A stretch of DNA of 64,000 nt from Microvirga mediterraneensis. GTDB lineage: Bacteria; Pseudomonadota; Alphaproteobacteria; Rhizobiales; Beijerinckiaceae. Positions 18,358 to 28,003 of the stretch are shown piece after piece. The notes under the pieces were generated by a model. The model ran no database searches and was not told where the DNA came from. It saw nothing but the letters and a program-made list of their open reading frames with translations. How positions within the stretch are numbered: position 1 is the stretch's first letter; the number at the start of each line of letters is the position of its first letter. The DNA is taken from contig NZ_JACDXJ010000001.1 of NCBI RefSeq assembly GCF_013520865.1, positions 2,533,001 through 2,597,000 on the forward strand. The letters run 5' to 3'. A program made the position numbers and the translations under genes.

Positions 18358-18876
18358 GTGCAGACACTTTCGCCCAGGCGCTTGACGCCATCAGCCTTCA
18401 GCCCCTTCGGCGAGATGCTGTACTTCGACCAGGAGCGCAGCCGCCTCGTGAACGACGGGCGGGCCTTGCGCGTCGACACCGAAGCCCGTTTCGATTACAC
18501 GTCTCCGGACGGCGAACCGGTGCTCGCCGTTTACCGGGCCCAAGGCGGACCGTTGCCGATGCGGCTGATGACTTTCGAACGACACCCTCTGTCGTCCCAG
18601 ACCTTCGTGGCCCTCTCGGCCGAGCGCTTCCTGATCGTCGTCGCACCGCAAGGCCGGGCCGGGTTGCCCGATCTGGACCGTGCGGAGGCGTTCGTCGGTC
18701 ATCGGGGCGAAGGGGTCAATTACGCTCGCAATCTTTGGCATGCTCCCATCGCCGCAATCGACGCGGATGGCGACTTTCTCATGTTCATGTGGGAACGCGG
18801 CGCCCCCGAAGATTGCATTCTTCATCATCTCCATGAGCCGCTTGTCGTCGGCTCCATTCAACCGTCCGCAGCATAG
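18358..18876 (+). CDS. Ureidoglycolate lyase family protein (AllA-like)
   Basis: A 172-residue protein starting at GTG 18358. It matches the AllA/ureidoglycolate lyase family: LTPSAFSPFGEML near the N-terminus, then ERHPLSSQTFVAL and the cupin-like half RNLWHAPIAAIDADGDFL. AllA splits ureidoglycolate into glyoxylate and urea in allantoin breakdown. No other allantoin-specific gene (alc, allC, uah) is in this operon, so it may act on a related ureido acid. It lies between the transporter and an aminotransferase-like gene with short gaps. Confidence 0.8.
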   Translation: MQTLSPRRLTPSAFSPFGEMLYFDQERSRLVNDGRALRVDTEARFDYTSPDGEPVLAVYRAQGGPLPMRLMTFERHPLSSQTFVALSAERFLIVVAPQGRAGLPDLDRAEAFVGHRGEGVNYARNLWHAPIAAIDADGDFLMFMWERGAPEDCILHHLHEPLVVGSIQPSAA

Positions 18877-18884
18877 GTGATTCC

Positions 18885-20099
18885 ATGTCTCTCGATCTCG
18901 CCTTCGTCCGCTCGCAGTTTCCCGCCCTGAAGGACGATTTCGCGTATTTCGACAATGCGGGCGGTTCCCTCGTCCTGCGCAATGTCGCCGAGCGAATCTC
19001 CGACTATCTCCTGACCACGAGCGTTCAGACCGGCGCCAGCTACGAGCATTCCCAACGGGCCACGAACCGGCTCATGGAATCGCGTGCGAAGATCGCACGG
19101 CTCCTGGGCGCAGGCCGCCCGGAGGAAATCGTTCTCGGGCCTTCGACCACTGTCCTCGCTCAGTTCCTGTCCCGCGCCATGGAAGGCCGGCTCAAGCCCG
19201 GCGACGAGATCGTCGTCACGAACTTCGACCATGAATCGAATATCGGTCCCTGGCGCTCCCTGGAGAAGCGGGGCATCGTCATCAAGGAATGGACCATCGA
19301 CCGGGACAGCTACGAGATCGACCTGGACCAGCTCGACCAGCTGATGACCGAACGGACACGGCTCGTGGCCGTGACGCACGCCTCGAACATCCTGGGAACC
19401 ATCAATCCGGTCAAGGAAATCGCGCGCCGCGTGCATGAGCGGGGCGCTCAGATCGTCGTCGACGCCGTCGCCTATGCTCCCCACCGGGCGGTGAACGTGG
19501 TCGATCTCGACGTGGACTACTACATCTTCAGCTTTTACAAGACCTACGGGCCCCACTTCGCCGTGATGTACGGCAAGTACGACCATCTGCTCGAACTCGA
19601 CGGGCTCTATCATTACTTCTACGGGCGCGAGAAGGTGCCGATGAAGCTCGAGCCCGGCAATACGAATTACGAACTGGCTTGGGGCTCCGCCGGGATCGTC
19701 GACTACCTCGATCGCCTCGGAGGCGGAGCCGGTGACCGTGCCGCCATCGACGCGGCCTTCGATAAGATAACCGCGCACGAAACCCTGATCGGCGAGCAGC
19801 TCCTCGCCTATCTCCGCGATCGAAACGACATCCGGATCGTCGGCCGGCGCCATGGCACGGAGGATGGTCGCGTGCCGACGATCGCGTTCAAGGTCGAGGG
19901 TCGCGATTCGTCCGAGATCGTGAAGGCGGTGGATGCTGACCGAATCGGCATTCGTCATGGCGACTTTCATTCGCGCCGGCTGATCGAGTATCTCGGTCTC
20001 GCGGATCGCAATGGCGTCGTGCGCGTCTCGATGGTTCACTACAATACCGCCGAGGAGGTGCGCCGGCTGATCGACAGCCTGGATCGCGCACTGGCCTGA
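18885..20099 (+). CDS. Class V aminotransferase / cysteine desulfurase-like protein
   Basis: A 404-residue fold-type I PLP enzyme of the NifS/SufS-like class. FAYFDNAGGSLVLRNVAER is the N-terminal substrate-binding motif, VTNFDHESNIGPW and VVDAVAYAPH hold the PLP phosphate and ring ligands, and the PLP lysine is in SFYKTYGPHFAV. The desulfurase cysteine loop (SGHK..C-type) is not apparent, so transamination or C-N/C-S lyase chemistry is more likely than sulfur mobilisation. It lies in the operon with the dihydropyrimidinase, 14 bp upstream of it. Confidence 0.85.
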   Translation: MSLDLAFVRSQFPALKDDFAYFDNAGGSLVLRNVAERISDYLLTTSVQTGASYEHSQRATNRLMESRAKIARLLGAGRPEEIVLGPSTTVLAQFLSRAMEGRLKPGDEIVVTNFDHESNIGPWRSLEKRGIVIKEWTIDRDSYEIDLDQLDQLMTERTRLVAVTHASNILGTINPVKEIARRVHERGAQIVVDAVAYAPHRAVNVVDLDVDYYIFSFYKTYGPHFAVMYGKYDHLLELDGLYHYFYGREKVPMKLEPGNTNYELAWGSAGIVDYLDRLGGGAGDRAAIDAAFDKITAHETLIGEQLLAYLRDRNDIRIVGRRHGTEDGRVPTIAFKVEGRDSSEIVKAVDADRIGIRHGDFHSRRLIEYLGLADRNGVVRVSMVHYNTAEEVRRLIDSLDRALA

Positions 20100-20113
20100 G
20101 GAGAAGCCAAGCC

Positions 20114-21538
20114 ATGGAACTCGATCTCGCAATCGTCGGCGGCACGGTCGTTACCGCATCCGATACCATCGCGTGCGACGTAGGCATCCTCGGCGACAAA
20201 ATCGTCACGCTCGGCCGGGAGCTCAAGGCAAAACGGGTGATCGATGCGTCCGGTCTTCTGGTCATGCCGGGTGGGATCGACAGCCACGTGCATATCGCTC
20301 AGCCCTCCGGGCCCGAAGTGACGATGGCGGACGACTTCGCGTCGGCGACGGCATCCGCCGCCGCCGGCGGCAACACGATGGTCCTGCCGTTCGCCCTCCA
20401 GCAGCGGGGGACCTCCTTGCGCGCCGCCGTTGAGGAATACAGGCGCGAGGCCGAGGGCGAGTGCTATGTCGACACGGCCTTCCATCTCATTATTTCCGAC
20501 CCGACGCCGGAGGTGCTGGGTCAGGAGCTTCCAGCCCTCATCAAGGACGGGTACACCTCCTTCAAGATCTTCATGACCTATGACGACCTGGTTCTTCGCG
20601 ACCGCGAAATCCTCGATGTCTTCGATGTCGCGCGCCGGGAAGGAGCCCTCGTCATGGTCCACGCCGAGGGCTACGACGCCATTCGGTACATGACTGAGCG
20701 GTTGGAGCGAGAGGGCAAGACCTCATCGTACTACCATGCCGTATCCCGGCCAGAAATCGTCGAACGGGAAGCGACCCACCGGGCGATCAGCCATGCGGAG
20801 CTCGTGGATGTTCCGGTCATGATCGTCCACGTGTCGGGCCGCGAGGCGATGGAGCAGATCCGGTGGGCGCAGACGCGTGGCTTGAAGGTCTATGCCGAAA
20901 CTTGCCCGCAATACATCACCCTCACGGCCGATGACCTGCGCGACCTCAACATGGACATGAGCGGCGCAAAATACGTCTGCTCTCCGCCACCGCGCGACGC
21001 GGAGAGCCAGGAGGCGATCTGGGAGGGCCTGCGCAACGGGATCTTCCAGACCTTCTCGTCCGACCACTGCCCGTTCCTGTTCAACAGTCCGGCCGGCAAG
21101 CTGAACCCGAAATCCAGAACGTCGTTCCGGTGGGTCCCGAACGGCATTCCGGGCGTGGAGACGCGCCTTCCTATCCTGTTCTCGGAAGGCGTCGTGAAAG
21201 GCCGCATTTCCCTCAACCGCTTCGTGGAGCTGACGTCCACCAATCACGCGAAGCTCTATGGTCTCTATCCGAAGAAGGGTTCCATCGGCGTCGGCTTCGA
21301 TGCCGATATCGTCCTATGGGATCCGGAGCGGAAGGAAACCATTCGCCAGGATATTCTTCACCACGGCTCCGACTACACTCCCTGGGAGGGTTTCGAGGTC
21401 ACCGGTTGGCCCGTCATGACGCTGTTGCGAGGAAAGGTCGTGTCAAACGCCGGTGCCATTGTCGGCGAGAAGGGTAGGGGGCAAATCCTGGCGCGCGAGC
21501 TGTCGACCTATGCCCGGTCCTCGCAGCACGCAAGCTGA
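20114..21538 (+). CDS. Dihydropyrimidinase / D-hydantoinase
   Basis: A 474-residue cyclic amidohydrolase. Metal ligands are all visible: GGIDSHVHI (HxH), the carboxylated lysine in YTSFKIFMTYDD, HAEGYDAI, VHVSG and FSSDHCPF. These enzymes open dihydrouracil or 5-substituted hydantoins to N-carbamoyl amino acids in the cytoplasm. It is the last gene of the left set and is convergent with the DapA-like gene, 50 bp away. No carbamoylase is visible nearby. Confidence 0.92.
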   Translation: MELDLAIVGGTVVTASDTIACDVGILGDKIVTLGRELKAKRVIDASGLLVMPGGIDSHVHIAQPSGPEVTMADDFASATASAAAGGNTMVLPFALQQRGTSLRAAVEEYRREAEGECYVDTAFHLIISDPTPEVLGQELPALIKDGYTSFKIFMTYDDLVLRDREILDVFDVARREGALVMVHAEGYDAIRYMTERLEREGKTSSYYHAVSRPEIVEREATHRAISHAELVDVPVMIVHVSGREAMEQIRWAQTRGLKVYAETCPQYITLTADDLRDLNMDMSGAKYVCSPPPRDAESQEAIWEGLRNGIFQTFSSDHCPFLFNSPAGKLNPKSRTSFRWVPNGIPGVETRLPILFSEGVVKGRISLNRFVELTSTNHAKLYGLYPKKGSIGVGFDADIVLWDPERKETIRQDILHHGSDYTPWEGFEVTGWPVMTLLRGKVVSNAGAIVGEKGRGQILARELSTYARSSQHAS

Positions 21539-21587
21539 GGCGGTCCCGATGCCCATTGCGCGTCGACGCAATGGGCATCCTTGGCTG

Positions 21588-22535
21588 TCACGCGAGCTCC
21601 GCCAGTCGCCGGGCCTGACGGGCAATGAGCCGCTCGATCTCGGCGATATCGTCACGGGAGAGCTCACCACCCGGCTTGCGCAGGGCCGGTGACGCGATGG
21701 CCCCGCGCTTCGCCATGATGTATTTGCGGATCGCCAGTCCAAGGCCCGGCTGCTGCTCATAGCGGGCGAGGGGCAGATAGGCGTCGAACAGATCTTGAGC
21801 ACGCTCCAGGTCGGCCGCGTTGCAAAGACGCACGACGTCGCGCATCATCTCCGGATAGGCGAACCCCGTCATGGCGCCGTCTGCTCCGCGCGCCATCTCC
21901 TCCGGCAGGAACATGCCGCCGTTGCCGCAGAGAATGGAGATGCGCCGACCGCCGGATTGAGCCGCCATCGTCCGCAGGGCGGTGATCTTCGCAAGACCCG
22001 GCCAATCCTCATGCTTGAGACAGACGCAGGTCGGGATCTGATCGATGATGGCCTGAATGACCGGCACCGGAATGGTGACGCTCGTCGCCAGCGGGAAATC
22101 CTGCAGCACGAAGGGAACGTCACCAATCTGATCGGCGGCCTGCTTGTAATAGGTCACGATCTGCTGATCGTTGCGCAGGGACGACGGGGGCGCGATCATG
22201 ACGCCTGCCGCCCCGTCGCTCACCACCATGTCGGTGAGCGCCTTCATCTGGGCAAAGCCTGGAGCTGATACGCCCGCCACGACCGGGACGCGGTCGTTCA
22301 CACGCTTCAGGATGCGCCGGACATAGGTCTGAGATTCCTCCGTGGTGAGCTTCTGTGCCTCGCCCATCATGCCCAGCACCGTCAGTCCGGTCGCTCCACG
22401 GTCCAGATAGAAATCCACCATCCGGTCGGTGCTTTCCAGATCGAGTGCTCCGTTCTCGGTGAAGGGCGTGAGCGCGATCACATAGACGCCCCTGGCATCT
22501 TCATTCAGTCTTGTCATTCCTACCTCGATGGTCAT
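21588..22535 (-). CDS. DapA-like class I aldolase family protein
   Basis: A 315-residue member of the dihydrodipicolinate synthase/N-acetylneuraminate lyase family. The Schiff-base lysine is in CVCLKHEDWPG, and GMMGEAQKLTTEE is the usual substrate-carboxylate region. At the position of the catalytic tyrosine (normally YNxP) the sequence is LQDFP, so the tyrosine is lost, as happens in some side branches of the family. It is therefore unlikely to be the housekeeping lysine-pathway enzyme; an aldolase or dehydratase step on a product of the ureide enzymes is more likely. It is the last gene of the leftward set. Confidence 0.85.
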   Translation of the reverse strand: MTIEVGMTRLNEDARGVYVIALTPFTENGALDLESTDRMVDFYLDRGATGLTVLGMMGEAQKLTTEESQTYVRRILKRVNDRVPVVAGVSAPGFAQMKALTDMVVSDGAAGVMIAPPSSLRNDQQIVTYYKQAADQIGDVPFVLQDFPLATSVTIPVPVIQAIIDQIPTCVCLKHEDWPGLAKITALRTMAAQSGGRRISILCGNGGMFLPEEMARGADGAMTGFAYPEMMRDVVRLCNAADLERAQDLFDAYLPLARYEQQPGLGLAIRKYIMAKRGAIASPALRKPGGELSRDDIAEIERLIARQARRLAELA

Positions 22536-22578
22536 GCCGCTTGGCGGCTGCGTTCAACAATCATTTCCGCCTGCGCGA

Positions 22579-24051
22579 TCAAGCCGACCGCTCTGCATGC
22601 GCGAGGGCCGGCAAGGCCGCCACGTCGAGCACACCGTCGCGCCGCATCCTCCAGTCGGGATGAGAACCCGCGAGGCCCGTCACTCGCAGCGGATTGTAGA
22701 GGTAGAACCAGGCCGGATCGTCCTGAAGGTGCCGGTAGGCCTGACGATAGAGGGCTTCCCGCGCGGCGTCGTCGGAGGTCTGCCGGGCTGTGTCGAGCAG
22801 CCGTTCGACCGCCTCGTTGTGATAGCCCAGCCACCAGGAGCCCGCGACGCGAGCGTCGATCTTCTCGGCCAGCACGCGGAACGTGCTCAAAGGGCTTGAA
22901 TCGAACACGCACATGTCGCGTACCTTCTTCAGACGGACGCCGTGAGCATAAGCCTCGCGGTCCTCGTGAAGATGGACGTTCAGGGACACGCCGATGGCGG
23001 AAACCTGATCTGAGACCGCCTTCGTCAGGGCCTGCGCCTCATCGGGCAGGCGTGTCGGGCAATCGACCTCCAGCACCAGTCCGTTGGCATATCCGGCCTC
23101 CGCCAGAAGGCGGCGCGCCTCTTCGAGGTCGGGGCCTTCATCCATGGTCGGATCGCTTCCGAAATGCGCCGGACCCACGAAGCCCGTCAACGGTTGCGCC
23201 GCGCCATGTACGATTTGCTCGATCAGCGCCTTCCGGTCGACGGCCAGATTGAGCGCCCGGCGGATGCGCGGATCGGACAGCGGTCCTCTTGCCGCATTGA
23301 AGAGATAGATGATGGATACAGGTGCAAGGAACACGACCCGCGTGCGGTCGCCGCGCGCCTCCAGTTCCATTGAGGCACGAAAATCAAGGCTGTTTGCGAC
23401 CTGCGCCTCACCCGATTGCAGCATGGCCAGCCGCTTCTGGGCATCCGGCTCGAGCTTGAAACGGATCACCGCGTTGGCTGGGCGCTCCCCATGCCAGTTC
23501 TCGAACCTCTCCAGCCGAACCTCTTGGCCGTCGATCACCTCCGTCAGCCGATAGGGTCCGGTTCCGACGGGCATCTTCGTGTCGCCCGATTCATAGCGTG
23601 CGAGTGCCGAGGGGGCGACCACATATCCGTAGACCAGGATATCGAGCAGGTCCGCGATGGGACGGGACAGGCGGATGTCGACCGTCAGGCGGTCTGCGGG
23701 TTCGATGACCGCATCGCCGAGATATTGGTGCCACACGCCGGGAGCGCCGAGGGTATAGCCCTTGTCTGGGCGGGCCATGCGGCGCAGGGAAAGACAGACG
23801 GCTTCGGCGTCGCATGGGCTGCCGTCATGAAAGGTCAGTCCTTCCCGGAGCGTGAACGTCCAGTGCCGCGCCTCCGGGTCGGCACGCCATTCGGCCGCCA
23901 ATCCGGGTACGAAGCCGCCATCACGGCCGTACCGGACGAGCCCGTCGTATATCGCATCGAAGACGGCGAGAATGTCGTTCGCGTCGGTACAGTCGTGGGG
24001 ATCCTCCAACCGGAGGCGTGGCTGGACGATCGTGACAGCGGAATTCATCAT
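22579..24051 (-). CDS. SBP_bac_5-type peptide-binding protein without signal peptide
   Basis: A 490-residue family 5 solute-binding protein: FDAIYDGLVRYGRDGGFVPG, LREGLTFHDGSPCDAEAV and RRALNLAVDRKALIEQIVHG are typical. It starts MMNSAVTIVQPRLRLEDPHD, going straight into the mature fold with no hydrophobic leader. Only 11 bp separate it from the upstream ATPase gene, so no longer start is possible. Either it stays in the cytoplasm, or export is by an unusual path. A second, normal binding protein is encoded at 28.0-29.6 kb in the same operon. Confidence 0.85.
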   Translation of the reverse strand: MMNSAVTIVQPRLRLEDPHDCTDANDILAVFDAIYDGLVRYGRDGGFVPGLAAEWRADPEARHWTFTLREGLTFHDGSPCDAEAVCLSLRRMARPDKGYTLGAPGVWHQYLGDAVIEPADRLTVDIRLSRPIADLLDILVYGYVVAPSALARYESGDTKMPVGTGPYRLTEVIDGQEVRLERFENWHGERPANAVIRFKLEPDAQKRLAMLQSGEAQVANSLDFRASMELEARGDRTRVVFLAPVSIIYLFNAARGPLSDPRIRRALNLAVDRKALIEQIVHGAAQPLTGFVGPAHFGSDPTMDEGPDLEEARRLLAEAGYANGLVLEVDCPTRLPDEAQALTKAVSDQVSAIGVSLNVHLHEDREAYAHGVRLKKVRDMCVFDSSPLSTFRVLAEKIDARVAGSWWLGYHNEAVERLLDTARQTSDDAAREALYRQAYRHLQDDPAWFYLYNPLRVTGLAGSHPDWRMRRDGVLDVAALPALAHAERSA

Positions 24052-24062
24052 AGTCTCCCGGC

Positions 24063-25076
24063 TCAGGCCGTTGAATCGGAAAGATGGCAGGCGACGGAGC
24101 TGCCATCGGGCTGTTGCCGCAAGGCAGGACGTTCAATGGCGCAGCGGTCGAACGCGAAAGGGCAGCGCGTGCGGAAGCAGCAGCCCTGGGGCAGGCGGAG
24201 CGCGCTCGGCACTTCGCCGGCGATTTCGATCTCAGGTTTGCGCAACGCCTTGTCGACAGTCGGCGCGGCAGAAAGCAGGGCCTTCGTATAGGGATGCTTA
24301 GGATGATTGAACAACTGATCGCGGCTGGCGGTCTCGACCATGAAACCGAGATACATCACGCCGATCCGGTCGGCGATGTGATGAACGACCGAGAGGTCAT
24401 GCGAGACGAACAGATAGGACAGGCCGAGTTCATCGCGCAGATCCATCATCAGGTTGAGGATCTGAGCCTGGATCGAGACGTCGAGAGCCGATACCGGCTC
24501 ATCGGCGATGATCAGCTTCGGACGAACCGAGAGGGCCCGGGCAATGCCGATGCGCTGCCTCTGTCCACCGGAAAACTGGTGGGGATAACGGTTGGCCTGC
24601 TCGGCGTTGAGGCCGACTCGGGCGAGCAGGGCCACCGCCTCTTCTTCCAGGGCCTTGCGGCTCAGGGCGCGCCCATCTTGAGCGCGCCGAGGCTCGATCA
24701 CGATGTCCTTCACCCGCTGGCGCGGATCGAGGGAAGCATAAGGATCCTGAAAGATCATCTGCACCTTGCGCCGCACCGGACGCATCTGCCGGAACGCGAG
24801 ATGCGAAATATCCTCCCCATCGATGCGGATCTCGCCGGAGGAAGGTTCGTAGATGCGGGCGATGGTCTTGGCGACCGTCGACTTGCCGCAGCCGGACTCG
24901 CCCACCAGCGCCATCACTTCCCCGGGTGCGATCGACAGGCTGACCCCATTGACCGCGCGCAGGATCTTCTGCGGCGCTGATAGACGGCCCTTATCGAAAC
25001 GCAGTCTTTCGAAGAGGCCTCCGCCGATCGGGAAGGCCTTGACGAGTTCGCGAACCTCCAGAACAGGGACCGTCAT
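24063..25076 (-). CDS. Oligopeptide-type ABC transporter ATPase (OppF)
   Basis: A 337-residue ATPase with Walker A GESGCGKST, signature FSGGQRQR and Walker B LIIADEPVSALDVS. It ends in the cysteine-containing oligopeptide extension (GCCFRTRCPFAFDRC), a likely Fe-S site in OppD/F proteins. I start at ATG 25076 (MTVPVLEVREL), which overlaps the OppD stop as ATGA; the longer frame upstream is a shadow. It works with OppD to drive the two permeases. Confidence 0.93.
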   Translation of the reverse strand: MTVPVLEVRELVKAFPIGGGLFERLRFDKGRLSAPQKILRAVNGVSLSIAPGEVMALVGESGCGKSTVAKTIARIYEPSSGEIRIDGEDISHLAFRQMRPVRRKVQMIFQDPYASLDPRQRVKDIVIEPRRAQDGRALSRKALEEEAVALLARVGLNAEQANRYPHQFSGGQRQRIGIARALSVRPKLIIADEPVSALDVSIQAQILNLMMDLRDELGLSYLFVSHDLSVVHHIADRIGVMYLGFMVETASRDQLFNHPKHPYTKALLSAAPTVDKALRKPEIEIAGEVPSALRLPQGCCFRTRCPFAFDRCAIERPALRQQPDGSSVACHLSDSTA

Positions 25077-26053
25077 GCCTCGACCTCGTTGAGCGGGAAA
25101 TGGCAGGCCGCGTGCAGCGATTGCCGGACAGGAGCAAGCTCCGGAGTCTTCTCTGCGCAAAGCGGCCGCGCCCGGAAGCATCGATCCCGGAAACTGCAGC
25201 CCGTTCCGAGCTTCCGGATGTCTGGCACCGTGCCGGGGATCTGCCGCAGCCGATGCTGGCGGTCCGTGATGCGCGGAATGCTGTCGAGAAGACCGCGTGT
25301 ATAGGGATGGGCAGGCTGGGCAATGACGTCTTCGGTCCGCCCACGCTCGACAACCTTGCCGCAGTAGAGGACCACTACCCTGTCGGCCATTTCCGATACG
25401 ACCGCAAGGTCGTGGGTGACCAGGATCATCGCCGCGCCACGCTCGGAAATTTGACGGCGCATCAGCTTGAGGATCTGCGACTGCACGGTCACATCCAGAG
25501 CCGTCGTCGGCTCGTCCGCGATGATCAGGCGGGACCCGGCCAAAAGAGCGATCGCGATGACGACCCGTTGACGCATCCCGCCGGAGAATTGATGCGGATA
25601 GGCATCGAGGCGACTTTCCGCCTCGGAAATCCCCACGTCTTCGAGCATTCGGATGCATCGCGCGCGACGGGCGGTTTCGTCGAGATCCGTGTGCAGCTGA
25701 AGCATCTCATCCATCTGCCGGCCGATGGTATAGACGGGATTGAGCGACGTCATCGGGTCCTGGAAGACCATGGCGATCTCGCCGCCGCGAACGGCGCGCA
25801 ACTCTTCCTCGCTTTTCTTGGCAAGATCATCACCATTGAAGAGTATCTCTCCGGCTTCGATCCGCCCGGGTGGATCGATCAATCGCAGGATCGAGAAGCC
25901 GATGACGGACTTGCCGCCCCCGGACTCGCCGACCAGACCGACAACCTCGCCCTTTTTGACGTCGAAGCTGACGCCATCGACGGCTTTCACCAGACCGCCG
26001 AACGTGTGGAAATGAGTCTTCAATCCACGGATATCGAGCAACGTCTCACTCAT
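25073..26053 (-). CDS. Oligopeptide-type ABC transporter ATPase (OppD)
   Basis: A 326-residue ATPase with Walker A GESGGGKSV, signature FSGGMRQR and Walker B LIIADEPTTALDVT. The C-terminal oligopeptide extension has GCSFRDRCFRARPLC. The start is ATG 26053 (MSETLLDIRGL), 21 bp after the OppC stop. Note Val in place of Ser/Thr at the end of Walker A, which is common in OppD subunits. Its stop overlaps the OppF start. Confidence 0.93.
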   Translation of the reverse strand: MSETLLDIRGLKTHFHTFGGLVKAVDGVSFDVKKGEVVGLVGESGGGKSVIGFSILRLIDPPGRIEAGEILFNGDDLAKKSEEELRAVRGGEIAMVFQDPMTSLNPVYTIGRQMDEMLQLHTDLDETARRARCIRMLEDVGISEAESRLDAYPHQFSGGMRQRVVIAIALLAGSRLIIADEPTTALDVTVQSQILKLMRRQISERGAAMILVTHDLAVVSEMADRVVVLYCGKVVERGRTEDVIAQPAHPYTRGLLDSIPRITDRQHRLRQIPGTVPDIRKLGTGCSFRDRCFRARPLCAEKTPELAPVRQSLHAACHFPLNEVEA

Positions 26054-26073
26054 CGTGCTTCTTTCTTCATCAT

Positions 26074-26946
26074 TCATCGCAGACGGGGATTGAGTTCGTC
26101 GCGCAGGAAATCCCCGAACAGGTTGATGCCGAAGACGAGGAACATGATGAACAGCCCAGGAAAGGCGGAGGTCCACCAGATCCCCGAGAACAACACGTCG
26201 AATCCCTCCTTCACCAGGAGCCCCAAGGACGGTTCGGTGATCGGGACGCCGACGCCGAGGAAGCTCAGCGAGGCCTCGATGAGAATGAAGGTTCCCACCT
26301 GGATGGTGGAGACGACGATCAGCGGCGTCATCACGTTCGGCAGGATATGACGCACGATAATCTCAAGATTGCCGAGGCCTGCAACCCGGGCCGCTTGGAT
26401 GTATTCCTTCTGGATCTCGCTCAAGGTGGACCCACGGACCGTGCGGGCATAGACCACCCATCCGACGGCTGTCAGGGCGATCAGGACCATGATGATCCCG
26501 GTACCGAAAGCCGACATAAGGAACAATGCGATCAGCATCGATGGAAACGAGAGCTGGATGTCGGCGATGCGCATGATGACGCTATCGACCGTGCCGCTGT
26601 AATAGCCGGACAGGAGCCCCAGCGTCGTGCCGATCACGCAGGAAAAAGCCATCGCAGTGAGGCCGATGAATGCCGAGATGCGGGCGCCGTAGACGATCGA
26701 GGCCAGAACGTCCCGACCCTGACCGTCCGTCCCGAGGAGGTAACGGCTGTCACCGCCCTCCAGCCAGACCGGTGGCTTGAAGCTGTCCATCAGCTCGAGC
26801 CGCGACACGTCGTAGGGATCCTGGGCTACGATCAACGGGCCGAACAACGCCATGAGGGCAAAAAGGGCAAGCAGCGCGCTGCCGAAGATTGCCGGAAGGT
26901 TTCTGCGGTAATTATAGAAGAATTCCGAGGAGAGGAACCGGGTCAT
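26074..26946 (-). CDS. Oligopeptide-type ABC permease (OppC/DppC)
   Basis: A 290-residue permease. The N-terminal OppC segment (one helix, then a periplasmic stretch with LLGTDGQGRDVLASIVYGAR) is followed by the five-helix permease core. The EAA loop is QAARVAGLGNLEIIVRHILPN. It lies eight bases after OppB. Confidence 0.94.
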   Translation of the reverse strand: MTRFLSSEFFYNYRRNLPAIFGSALLALFALMALFGPLIVAQDPYDVSRLELMDSFKPPVWLEGGDSRYLLGTDGQGRDVLASIVYGARISAFIGLTAMAFSCVIGTTLGLLSGYYSGTVDSVIMRIADIQLSFPSMLIALFLMSAFGTGIIMVLIALTAVGWVVYARTVRGSTLSEIQKEYIQAARVAGLGNLEIIVRHILPNVMTPLIVVSTIQVGTFILIEASLSFLGVGVPITEPSLGLLVKEGFDVLFSGIWWTSAFPGLFIMFLVFGINLFGDFLRDELNPRLR

Positions 26947-26953
26947 ATCGCTC

Positions 26954-27955
26954 TCATTTCACGGTAATGCGCGGGTCGATCAGCGTGTAGACGATGTCGA
27001 CGATGAAATTGATGGCGACGAAGATGAAGGCGGTCAGCATCAGATAGACCACGATGACCGGGCGATCGCCGCGGTAGATCGAGTCGATCAGAAGCTTGCC
27101 GGTTCCGGGCCAGGCGAAGATCGTCTCGGTAATGGTGGCGAACGCGATCAGGTCGCCGAGCTGCAAACCGAAAATCGTCACGACGGGAATGAGCGCGTTC
27201 TTCAGGCCGTGGGCAAACAGGATGTGACGTCGTGATGCGCCCTTCGCCCGTGCGAAGCGGATATAGTCCTGCCGCATCACTTCCATCATACCGGCGCGGG
27301 TGATGCGCAGGATGATGGCAAGCGTGGCGAGGGCCAGAGTGATTGCGGGCAGGATGATATGAGACCAGCCGTCGCGGGTCAGGATGGACAGGCGCAGGCC
27401 CAACACCTCAATGGTCTCGCCGCGCCCCGACGACGGCAGGAATTGGTAGCGGACCGAGAAGAAGAAGATCAGCATCATGCCGACCCAGAAGCCGGGCAGG
27501 GAGATACCAAGCAGTGAGCCGGCCATGATGCCGCGGGAAACAGGCCGGTTCGGGTTTGCGCCGGCGAAGACGCCGAGCGGGACCGCAACCACCGTGGCCA
27601 GCGTAATCGCGACAAGCACCATCTCGATGGTGGCCGGCAGGCGCTCGAGAATGAGCTCCATCGCGGGCTGGCGGAAGACATAGGAGCGACCGAAATCACC
27701 CTGAAGAAGATTGGTCAGGAAGATCCAGTACTGGCTCAGCAGCGAACGATCCAGGCCGAGAAGGCGGCGTGCCTGCTCGATCTCGGCGGCCGTGGAGTCG
27801 ATCGGGATCACCATGAAAACGGGATCGCCGGTAAAGCTCATCATCAGGAAGACGATGACGGATACCGCGAACAGCACCAGCATCATCTGTAAGAGCCGCT
27901 TTATGGTGTAGCCAAGCAAGGCGGTGGTTCCATCGTTTGACAAGTGAAGTGGCAT
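26954..27955 (-). CDS. Oligopeptide-type ABC permease (OppB/DppB)
   Basis: A 333-residue permease with six membrane segments. LGLDRSLLSQYWIFLTNLLQGDFG is split across the conserved first periplasmic loop, and FARAKGASRRHILFAHGLKN is the EAA loop. The N-terminus is uncertain: ATG 27955 has no clear ribosome site and the usual family start lies about 12 residues further in. It heads the transport genes after the binding protein. Confidence 0.92.
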   Translation of the reverse strand: MPLHLSNDGTTALLGYTIKRLLQMMLVLFAVSVIVFLMMSFTGDPVFMVIPIDSTAAEIEQARRLLGLDRSLLSQYWIFLTNLLQGDFGRSYVFRQPAMELILERLPATIEMVLVAITLATVVAVPLGVFAGANPNRPVSRGIMAGSLLGISLPGFWVGMMLIFFFSVRYQFLPSSGRGETIEVLGLRLSILTRDGWSHIILPAITLALATLAIILRITRAGMMEVMRQDYIRFARAKGASRRHILFAHGLKNALIPVVTIFGLQLGDLIAFATITETIFAWPGTGKLLIDSIYRGDRPVIVVYLMLTAFIFVAINFIVDIVYTLIDPRITVK

Positions 27956-28003
27956 AGAGACGCCGGCGGTGTGGCCGGCGTCTCTTCGCTGGAAGTCGGG
28001 GCC

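Noticed and set aside
18858..20132. 424-codon minus-strand frame opposite the class V aminotransferase
   Set aside because: Shadow frame; no motif.
24063..25658. 531-codon version of the OppF gene
   Set aside because: The added N-terminal part is antisense-like sequence inside OppD in another frame; ATG 25076 gives the normal ATPase start and ATGA overlap.
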